Source: Planctomycetota bacterium (GTDB lineage: Bacteria; Planctomycetota; Planctomycetia; Pirellulales; Pirellulaceae). Taken from it: a stretch of DNA of 6,311 bases. The notes below the pieces were generated by a model. That model had not been told where the DNA came from, did no database searches, and saw only the letters and a list, made by a program, of their open reading frames with translations. The translations under genes and the position numbers were made by a program. Position 1 is the first letter of the stretch. The number at the start of each line of letters is the position of its first letter. This document shows, piece after piece, positions 1 to 4,997 of this stretch. The stretch spans positions 1-6,311 of the forward strand of contig JAJSAJ010000626.1 of assembly GCA_024274855.1 (NCBI GenBank). The letters run 5' to 3'.

Positions 1-291
1 CAGTGTCTGAAAACCCTGCTTCGTAACCCGCAGCGTGTGCCGTCGGTGGATGACAAGGGCGAGTTCGTGTTTCTCAGGGTCCGACGGACGCCCACGTCCG
101 TCGTTGAGCGGCATTGGATCTTGCCATTATCCAACCCGCTGGAATACGCGCACAACACCACGCCCGAGTTGGTGTTGCGCGCTGTCCGACGGACAAGGCC
201 GCAGATTCGCTTCTCTATTCGTCTCGCATGGCCTAGTTGGTACGCGCGTCAACGACGGACGTGGGCGTCCGTCGGACGAGGGCCGCAAGAA
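1..291. other. Repeat-rich intergenic stretch at left edge
   Basis: No credible gene is seen here. The plus strand is open in one frame from the window edge, but that frame reads through the palindromic repeats and then antisense to the amidoligase gene, so I do not accept it as coding. Another plus frame reads a few codons from the edge and stops at TAA 24-26. This could be the very end of an upstream gene, but it is too short to judge. The stretch cttcgtaacccgcagcgtg (20-38) resembles a dispersed intergenic repeat I associate with Rhodopirellula-type genomes, which is an impression from memory and not a search. The rest is the inverted-repeat element at 79-277. Confidence 0.5.
79..277. repeat. 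29-bp perfect inverted repeat with nested hairpin arms (REP/MITE-like)
   Basis: Bases 79-107 are the exact reverse complement of 249-277, separated by 141 bases. Each arm is itself a hairpin: 82-90 pairs with 95-103 around a 4-base loop (CGACGGACG / CGTCCGTCG), and the right arm repeats this at 253-261 / 266-274. The near-palindrome GTCCGACGGAC at the left end of the left arm recurs at 184-194 inside the element, and its reverse complement forms 267-277. Paired inverted hairpins of this size resemble REP/BIME or small non-autonomous transposon (MITE) elements. I found no obvious target-site duplication. The right arm starts about 15 bases past the stop codon of the minus-strand amidoligase gene and could stabilise the 3' end of its mRNA, but no T-tract follows. 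Confidence 0.8.
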
Positions 292-2046
292 TCACTCGGT
301 TTCGGCCGGATCGCACGACATCGACTCGCAGCGATTTCGCCGATCGTATTGGGCGAGCGGGATCACTTTGGCACTGAACCCGCGTCCCAAAACGACCTGC
401 TGCCAATTGACCGACAACTGCTGATCGGCATCGCCGGAAAACTCGCGGATGAAGTGACCTCGCATTGTGGCGGGCGAATCGGGCGGGGGGACACGAACGG
501 CCAAGTCCAGTTCATTCGATTCGATCAAACAGGGCGTCAGCCCAGCCGACTGCAACATTGAAAAGTATCCGTTGTCAGAAAGCTCGTGGTAGCAGATATC
601 GACTTTCTTCACGGTACTCCAGTCATTCGGGTCGACCGCCTCTTTGATCAGATGCAACTTGGTCGCCCAGTCAACCAGGCCGATCAATTCCAGAGGCACA
701 TCGGATGATCCAGGAACCTGTTCGAGCGAATCCAAAACGTCACTCCATCGCTGGAGCACCTCGTGCGCCTCACGGTTGGCTTCAGGATGCCGAGCGACAA
801 ACTGTCGGCACGCGTCCCAATAGAATCGCTGCAAGTCCAACGCAGTCCATTGCCGGCCATCGGCTAACGTCACGGTTTGCTTCAAGGTTGGATCGGAACA
901 AATCGCATGCAGCGCCCGGATCGGGTTCTTAAGCGTCGGCAAGGCTGGCAATTCGTCCGCCTCGATCAGATCCAAGACTAATGCCGTTGTGCCAACTCGC
1001 AGAAACTCGGCCGTCTCGGCCATGTTCGAATCGCCTATCCCAATCTGTAGGCGCTGCCTTTGGCCAAACATTCTGAAAAAGGACCGAGGCGATGCCCAGG
1101 ATTCGACACAGAGGGCCTTGAAGAAATGGCCGATCGTGAAAATAGGACGGTCTTTCAGGAAGCCGCCGAGCCCCAACACGCAGTTCACCGCCGGCCCTTT
1201 GTCCGATATCCCAAACCGCCCATCAGAATCAACCATACCGGCACCGGCGACAACACAACGGCTGATCAAAAACGGCGCCAGCCTATGCCGTATACGCCGA
1301 AAGGCAAACAGAGCAGCCATACACCAAAGTGCCACGGCCAACGGCGCGGTAACGACGCGAGTCGCCAGCAACAGCAGCGATTCCAGCCAGACAGGTGTCG
1401 CTCCACCCGTCTCTCGACCCTCAACCAAATCGCGGCCAAACAGCACTAGCGCCACACGATGGGGGTGTCGTAGCACAGCCTGCATCGGCAAAAACACCAA
1501 GCCCGCGATGGCCAGGTAGACCAAGACACAGCCGATCATCAGCAGAAAGCCGAGCCATGTCATGAGCAGAAGCGGAACCAACAGGATCAAACCGACTCGC
1601 CAGGCCCCGAGCAACGCGCCGGACGCGACAACCGCCTCGTAATTCTCCTGGGCACCGTAAACATGATCGCAACCGTCCCGATCGTTCTTGATCAAGGTCA
1701 TTCGACCGTCTACGTCCGACGTCCGAGCAGCCTCGCCCAACATACGATCCTGAGCTCGCTGGTACAACAGGACTTGACGTGGACCACGGCACTCCGGAGT
1801 CGAGCCCTCGATCAACCCTCCACCGGCAGCCGGACGCTCGGATTCAAACCAAACGGCCCCACCGTTGGCTAGAAACAATCCCTCCTTGAAGTGCCGCGCC
1901 GGCGCTGTCAACATGCGCGGCTGCAAACGGCTCACCAACGATTGATAGAGCAAGAACCGGGAACCGACGGAAGCATCCGCGCCAGACCGGTGAAACCGAA
2001 TGGCATACTCGGTCTCTAGCCCCACTAGTCGATCCAGAATAGGCAC
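292..2046 (-). CDS. PafA/Dop-family Pup amidoligase with a transmembrane insert
   Basis: Member of the glutamine-synthetase-like carboxylate-amine ligase family that attaches Pup to lysines (PafA) or deamidates/removes it (Dop). It has 584 residues against roughly 450-500 for actinobacterial members. Family motifs in order: GLETEYA (9-15), FLANGG (58-63), IEGSTPEC (79-86), IKNDRDG...YGAQENY (119-136), APFLISR (257-263), GIGDSNMAET (336-345), GTTALVLDLIE (352-362), NPIRALHAI (374-382), LADGR (394-398). Between ENY and APFL lies an insert, about residues 144-255, with hydrophobic stretches near 149-169, 170-188 and 220-248, so the enzyme is probably membrane-anchored. Oddities: the catalytic Asp expected seven residues after the Asn of the NG motif is Glu68, the NTRDEPHA motif is not recognisable, and the long Dop loop is absent. 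The short loop and a Pup ending in Glu favour a ligase, but several C-terminal blocks look more like Dop, so I give no symbol. I chose GTG 2046, one base after the pup stop; GTG 2058 is an alternative. The reading frame extends upstream only by overlapping pup. Confidence 0.9.
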   Translation of the reverse strand: MPILDRLVGLETEYAIRFHRSGADASVGSRFLLYQSLVSRLQPRMLTAPARHFKEGLFLANGGAVWFESERPAAGGGLIEGSTPECRGPRQVLLYQRAQDRMLGEAARTSDVDGRMTLIKNDRDGCDHVYGAQENYEAVVASGALLGAWRVGLILLVPLLLMTWLGFLLMIGCVLVYLAIAGLVFLPMQAVLRHPHRVALVLFGRDLVEGRETGGATPVWLESLLLLATRVVTAPLAVALWCMAALFAFRRIRHRLAPFLISRCVVAGAGMVDSDGRFGISDKGPAVNCVLGLGGFLKDRPIFTIGHFFKALCVESWASPRSFFRMFGQRQRLQIGIGDSNMAETAEFLRVGTTALVLDLIEADELPALPTLKNPIRALHAICSDPTLKQTVTLADGRQWTALDLQRFYWDACRQFVARHPEANREAHEVLQRWSDVLDSLEQVPGSSDVPLELIGLVDWATKLHLIKEAVDPNDWSTVKKVDICYHELSDNGYFSMLQSAGLTPCLIESNELDLAVRVPPPDSPATMRGHFIREFSGDADQQLSVNWQQVVLGRGFSAKVIPLAQYDRRNRCESMSCDPAETE

Positions 2047-2047
2047 G

Positions 2048-2215
2048 CTATTCGCCACCGTGTGGAACGGTCGTTTCGTCAACGTACCGATCACTTTCGA
2101 TCCGGCAATCGCGCTCAACCTGGGCCACGATTCGACGTAACGCCTCGATGGCCGCCTCGCGTACACTTTCGGCATTCCGTTCCGCAATTTGGTCACGCTG
2201 AAGCTCTAAGGCCAT
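2048..2215 (-). CDS. pup: Pup-like protein modifier, 55 residues, ends in Gly-Gly-Glu
   Basis: Small gene read directly from the reverse complement: ATG 2215-2213, TAG 2050-2048. The product starts MALELQRDQIAERN and ends DETTVPHGGE. Pup is a small, largely disordered protein ending in GG-Gln or GG-Glu. The C-terminal Glu side chain is joined by the PafA ligase to target lysines. Here the last residue is already Glu, so no Dop deamidation would be required. The middle (about residues 5-40) is rich in Glu, Arg, Ala and Gln and likely helical, like the ligase-binding segment of Pup. There is no lysine, so self-chaining is not possible. A strong Shine-Dalgarno (GGAGGTGA) precedes the ATG, and the stop lies one base before the GTG of the PafA/Dop homologue, which implies an operon with translational coupling. 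Length is slightly below the 64 residues of the mycobacterial protein. The identification rests on the C-terminus, size, position and RBS, since similarity outside the tail is low. Confidence 0.88.
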   Translation of the reverse strand: MALELQRDQIAERNAESVREAAIEALRRIVAQVERDCRIESDRYVDETTVPHGGE

Positions 2216-2220
2216 AACTC

Positions 2221-2228
2221 ACCTCCGA
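2221..2228 (-). promoter_or_regulatory. pup: Strong Shine-Dalgarno of pup
   Basis: On the minus strand GGAGGT occupies 2226-2221, read as GGAGGTGAG, with five bases between GGAGGT and the ATG at 2215. It is the strongest ribosome-binding site in the window and decides the start of the short pup gene. It follows the T-rich tract directly, so a transcript ending at the upstream hairpin would lack this site. Confidence 0.8.
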
Positions 2229-2257
2229 AAAAAAAGAAAGAACAGCCCCCAAGGGCT
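2228..2257 (-). terminator. Hairpin plus T-rich tract in the pup leader (terminator or attenuator)
   Basis: On the minus strand AGCCC (2257-2253) pairs with GGGCT (2248-2244) around a 4-base loop, and is followed by a T-rich run ending in eight consecutive T (2235-2228). This has the form of an intrinsic terminator, placed directly before the pup ribosome-binding site. It could end transcription coming from upstream, or act as a leader attenuator if the candidate promoter at 2270-2298 is real. The stem is only 5 bp and the T-run starts a few bases after the stem, so efficiency is uncertain. Confidence 0.5.
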
Positions 2258-2269
2258 CCTCACCACTCC

Positions 2270-2298
2270 ATCCTATCGTCCACATCCCCACAAATCAA
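2270..2298 (-). promoter_or_regulatory. Candidate sigma-70-type promoter of the pup operon
   Basis: On the minus strand TTGATT (2298-2293) and TAGGAT (2275-2270) are separated by 17 bases, each matching four of six consensus positions. Transcription from here would start near 2263 and give a leader of about 48 bases carrying the hairpin, T-tract and Shine-Dalgarno. Planctomycete promoter consensus is poorly known to me, and such matches occur by chance. Confidence 0.3.
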
Positions 2299-2707
2299 GC
2301 GTTTCCGCTCGGGAAATAGCATCGCCGAGCTATGGTTTTCAACCGAAGGACGCACACGGCGACCGCACCTGAGTCGAATACGAAGCTTCGGCGCACAACT
2401 TCCTTCCCCGGATCGAGTGTTGTAGAGTCTCAGACGGCGACGTGTGGGGTGTGCGAGCATGCTTCAACAGCGGATGTGCCAGCTCCGGGCAAGAACAAAC
2501 CGGACCCACCGATGGCAAGGCCGACCCACGGATGCGACCAAAGGAAGGAATAGAACCTGCGGATAGACGAGGTGCAATCGGTCCAACGGTGTGCTACGAA
2601 ACGACTTTCCGCATCTCTCCACCCTTTCGACAACAGGAACACAAAGCGTTCCCGAGTAAGCGTAAGAACCAAGAGACTACACATCGATTCTGGCGGAAAT
2701 AAAACCA

Positions 2708-4036
2708 ATGAGAATCCTGATTCGCAACGCAACGGTCGTTCTTCCAGATCAGTGCATCCGCACCAACGTGCTGGTTCAGGACGCGCGCATCGCAGACATC
2801 GATCCGGCCGCCCAGACTGCGGCAGACCAGGTTGTTGACGCGACCGGGCTCCATTTATTGCCCGGTCTGATTGATGATCAGGTCCATTTCCGCGACCCGG
2901 GACTTACCCACAAGGAAGATTTGCGACACGCGACTCGAGCGTGTGCCAAGGGTGGTGTCACCACCTTCCTCGACATGCCCAATACGCGACCGACCACAAC
3001 GACCTGTAATCGGCTTCACGAAAAACTAGATCTTGCCTCGAAGACAAGCTTGGTAAATTACGGGTTCTATATTGGCGCAACACCGGAAAACATCGATCAG
3101 CTGATCAAGGCGCACCGCACTCCCGGAATCAAGATCTTCATCGGATCGAGCACGGGCGACTTGCTGGTCGATGATCAACAGGCACTAGAACGTATCTTCG
3201 CGGAAACCAAATTGCCGATTACGGCACACTGTGAAGATGAGGCAACCGTTCAAGCCAATGCCAGACGTTTTGCCGGGACCAACGACGTCGCGGATCACTC
3301 GCGCATCCGCGACCACGAAGCCGCAATCATCGCAACCCGCCGCGCCACCGATCTTGCCATTCGCCATCAACATCGCTTTCATCTGTTGCATATCTCGACC
3401 GGCGCCGAGGCGCAGTGGATCGCGGATCACCACAAGCTGATCACCGGCGAGGTCTGCCCACACCACCTGCTGCTGAGTCTGAACGACTATCCGCGACTCG
3501 GCACACTGGCACAAATGAACCCGTCATTAAAGACGAGCGAGGACAATCTGCAGCTTTGGCAAGCACTGCTTGACGGAAAGGTCCAAGTGGTCGCAACAGA
3601 TCATGCGCCACATACTTTCGAGGAAAAACAAGCTCCGTACCCCAAATCACCATCCGGCGTTCCGGCAGTAGAAAACTCACTCGCGCTGATGCTCGATCAG
3701 GTTAACGCCGGACGCTGCACAATCGAGCAAGTTGTCCATTGGATGTGTGACGCACCGGCCCGTGTTTGGGACATCGTCAACAAAGGCCGTATTGCAGTCG
3801 GCTATGACGCTGACCTGGTCCTGGTCGATATGAACTTGCAAACAGAAGTTCGCGACGAACAGCAGGAAACAAAATGCCGATGGAGTCCATGGAACGGCAC
3901 AACCTTGACCGGCTGGCCTGTTCGCACCTGGGTCCTGGGACATGAAGTCTATCGGACCGGCCAGTTCGACCAGTCGCGGTACGGGCAAGAGGCACAATTC
4001 GATCACGGACGCGGCGGCTATTGGGCCACCGAATAA
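2708..4036 (+). CDS. pyrC: Dihydroorotase (class I type, amidohydrolase fold)
   Basis: Catalyses reversible cyclisation of carbamoyl-aspartate to dihydroorotate, the third step of de novo pyrimidine synthesis, in the cytoplasm. The 442 residues match the usual length of class I enzymes. Visible active-site features: metal motif IDDQVHFRDPG (55-65), MPNTRP (90-95) for substrate binding, Lys142 in GIKIFIGSSTG as the likely carboxylated metal-bridging lysine, His174 (ITAHCED), His228 (HLLHIS), and catalytic Asp298 in ATDHAPHT. The first metal-ligand His of the usual D-x-H-x-H is Gln58. As I recall, D-D-Q-V-H is normal in one bacterial dihydroorotase branch (for example Bacteroidetes-like enzymes), so the protein is probably active. 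The C-terminus keeps the small beta domain with GYDADLVLVD (365-374). ATG 2708 has only a weak purine-rich site (GGCGGAAA, 2692-2699) upstream. The gene is monocistronic here, divergent from pup and convergent with the small exported-protein gene. Allantoinase or hydantoinase is less likely because of the DPGLTHKED and SSTG segments. Confidence 0.95.
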   Translation: MRILIRNATVVLPDQCIRTNVLVQDARIADIDPAAQTAADQVVDATGLHLLPGLIDDQVHFRDPGLTHKEDLRHATRACAKGGVTTFLDMPNTRPTTTTCNRLHEKLDLASKTSLVNYGFYIGATPENIDQLIKAHRTPGIKIFIGSSTGDLLVDDQQALERIFAETKLPITAHCEDEATVQANARRFAGTNDVADHSRIRDHEAAIIATRRATDLAIRHQHRFHLLHISTGAEAQWIADHHKLITGEVCPHHLLLSLNDYPRLGTLAQMNPSLKTSEDNLQLWQALLDGKVQVVATDHAPHTFEEKQAPYPKSPSGVPAVENSLALMLDQVNAGRCTIEQVVHWMCDAPARVWDIVNKGRIAVGYDADLVLVDMNLQTEVRDEQQETKCRWSPWNGTTLTGWPVRTWVLGHEVYRTGQFDQSRYGQEAQFDHGRGGYWATE

Positions 4037-4203
4037 GGCAGCTTCGATCCAAACCGCAACTCGCAAGAAGAAAACAACAGCTAAGCCGTTGGCGACAACC
4101 GAGAACTTTCGTGCGCTAGACAACGTACTCAGGCTGCAGTTACGACGTGATCACGGTGCAGGCAACCGTGCTGGAACCCTGTCTGAGTGGACAACCTTCC
4201 AGG
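4037..4203. other. Convergent intergenic region after pyrC
   Basis: Separates the pyrC stop from the stop of the minus-strand exported-protein gene. Two hairpin-forming elements are visible. CACGGT (4152-4157) pairs with ACCGTG (4165-4170) around 7 bases. CTGGAA (4171-4176) pairs with TTCCAG (4197-4202) with an inner GTC/GAC pair (4181-4183 / 4190-4192). Neither is followed by a T-run, so a terminator role for the convergent pair is possible but unproven. Confidence 0.35.
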
Positions 4204-4551
4204 CTAAACGACAATATTGTGCCGGCCCGCCAACGTCTTGAGTGCATAAACAAAGTACGGGAAAGGATAGTCGCTCCGCCGCTTCCGAGACCAATCGACC
4301 GCCGCGTAAACCAACGAGACTGGCAGCTTGTGACTCTCCACCAGGTCAACCACATGGTCAATGAACTCTTGCTGGTCGGGCCGTACCGCTTTGAGCCCTT
4401 TGGTCAACGTCTGCCGCAATGCCTCTGGCTTAACGCGGCTGAACGATCGTTGTGCGGCACTGGCCTGCGACGCATCAAGGGTTGTCCCCAGGGTTCGCAC
4501 AAAACCGAATAGACAAATCCCGACCAAAAACGCGGCGATACCGTGTCTCAT
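4204..4551 (-). CDS. Small exported protein of unknown function (planctomycete type)
   Basis: A 115-residue protein. Residues 1-32 look like a signal peptide: Met-Arg-His start, hydrophobic core IAAFLVGICLFGFV (5-18), and a plausible cleavage site ASA/AQ after residue 32. The mature part is about 83 residues, basic and apparently helical, with the block FIDHVVDLVESHKLPVSL (63-80) followed by VDWSRKRRSDYPFPYFVYAL (85-104). I recall blocks of the type KLP...LV...WARKK...YPFPYF...AL in short uncharacterised planctomycete proteins, but I know no function. The reading frame is open upstream to about 4962. I chose ATG 4551 because GGGAG lies 8 bases before it (4564-4560) and the signal peptide starts there, while the upstream translation looks like non-coding sequence. 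Transcribed alone, convergent with pyrC and divergent from the FHA gene. Confidence 0.8.
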   Translation of the reverse strand: MRHGIAAFLVGICLFGFVRTLGTTLDASQASAAQRSFSRVKPEALRQTLTKGLKAVRPDQQEFIDHVVDLVESHKLPVSLVYAAVDWSRKRRSDYPFPYFVYALKTLAGRHNIVV

Positions 4552-4674
4552 CGTCCCATCTCCCAAAAAACAGCTCTCCGGCACCCTAACCCCTCCGGCT
4601 TGGCACCGTACGAAAATCGGCCGGGCACTTGTAGCCAACAGAGCGTTTCGCAGCAATAGCAGTTTCCACAAGCT

Positions 4675-4709
4675 CAAATCGAAGCAAATCGAATAATCGG
4701 CCCAAATCG
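4675..4709. repeat. Cluster of CAAATCG heptamers
   Basis: Exact CAAATCG copies start at 4675, 4685 and 4703, with a degenerate ATAATCG at 4693, giving steps of 10, 8 and 10 bases, close to one helical turn. The cluster lies about 125 bases upstream of the exported-protein start on its promoter side. Such phased arrays can be regulator binding sites, but no protein can be named and chance clustering is possible. Confidence 0.35.
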
Positions 4710-4808
4710 GCGCCCCACCTGGCATTGCTAACCTCGTTAAGTATTCGACACAATTCCAACGACCAACGGGGGGAAGGCTCGCGAGGCAGCTCAACTCCTT
4801 ATCGACTG

Positions 4809-4836
4809 AAAAAAAGCGGTCACGTTGCGAACCGCC
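4809..4836 (-). terminator. Intrinsic terminator on the minus strand
   Basis: On the minus strand GCGGT (4835-4831) pairs with ACCGC (4820-4816) around a 10-base loop that can itself pair CG with CG, followed immediately by seven T (4815-4809). This is a standard terminator shape. No supported minus-strand gene lies upstream of it: the next gene in that direction (FHA-phosphatase) is on the plus strand. It may end an unannotated small RNA or antisense transcription. Confidence 0.6.
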
Positions 4837-4870
4837 AAAGAAATCGATAGTCTTGCGATAGGGATCTTTC

Positions 4871-4901
4871 GTCTCCCGCGGACAGAGTATCCGCAAGAGA
4901 C
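4871..4901. repeat. Imperfect 31-nt inverted repeat
   Basis: GTCTC (4871-4875) pairs with GAGAC (4897-4901) and GCGGA (4878-4882) pairs with TCCGC (4890-4894), with a symmetric 2x2 internal loop and a 7-base apical loop. It lies about 100 bases upstream of the FHA-gene start and about 35 bases from the minus-strand terminator. It could be an RNA hairpin or an operator, and its role is unknown. Confidence 0.5.
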
Positions 4902-4997
4902 CAGACCGCTTTGCGACGAGGCCCACCGGGCAGCTTGCCGGCGGCACCTGAAACATCGACAAGCTGATTGCTTACAATTCTGCAAAGGTATTGGCAA

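Larger units (their letters stand above)
2216..2707. other. Divergent intergenic region between pup and pyrC
   Basis: About 490 bases with no gene I can support. The pup-proximal part holds the Shine-Dalgarno, hairpin/T-tract and candidate promoter listed separately. Short palindromes are seen at 2381-2390 (CGAAGCTTCG) and around 2457-2464 (AGCATGCT), and either could be a protein-binding site. I could not pick a convincing promoter for pyrC. A 66-codon Arg-rich minus-strand frame (2460-2260) ends just before the pup-leader hairpin. It has no ribosome-binding site and no recognisable similarity, so I do not call it a gene. Confidence 0.5.
4552..4997. other. Divergent intergenic region upstream of the FHA-phosphatase gene
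   Basis: About 446 bases with no gene I can support, although open frames cross it on both strands. It contains a cluster of CAAATCG heptamers (4675-4709), a minus-strand intrinsic terminator (4809-4836), and an imperfect 31-nt hairpin (4871-4901), each listed separately. TACAAT at 4973-4978 resembles a -10 box for the FHA gene, but no matching -35 is seen. Confidence 0.5.

Noticed and set aside
37..561. Plus-strand open frame of 174 codons
   Set aside because: It runs through the palindromic repeat and then antisense to the well-supported amidoligase gene. Its translation resembles no family.
1090..1200. Frameshift suspected where the NTRDEPHA motif is missing from the amidoligase
   Set aside because: Reading the reverse complement gives a continuous, protein-like frame into GIGDSNMAE, so the change looks like real divergence.
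989..1519. Plus-strand open frame of 176 codons
   Set aside because: Antisense shadow of the amidoligase gene, with low-complexity Ser/Arg/Thr-rich translation.
2260..2460. 66-codon minus-strand frame ending just before the pup-leader hairpin
   Set aside because: No ribosome-binding site, Arg-rich composition typical of GC-rich non-coding frames, and no recognisable motif. A leader-peptide role cannot be excluded but is not supported.
2430..2732. 100-codon minus-strand frame with a hydrophobic C-terminal stretch (FLWSHPWVGLAIGGSGLFL)
   Set aside because: It begins inside pyrC and has no ribosome-binding site. The hydrophobic stretch alone is weak evidence.
4152..4202. Bidirectional terminator between pyrC and the exported-protein gene
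   Set aside because: Two hairpins can form, but there is no T-run on either strand, so I only mention them in the intergenic entry.
4552..4962. Longer start for the small exported protein (252 codons in total)
   Set aside because: The upstream translation is unlike protein and crosses the minus-strand terminator, and ATG 4551 has both a ribosome-binding site and a signal peptide.
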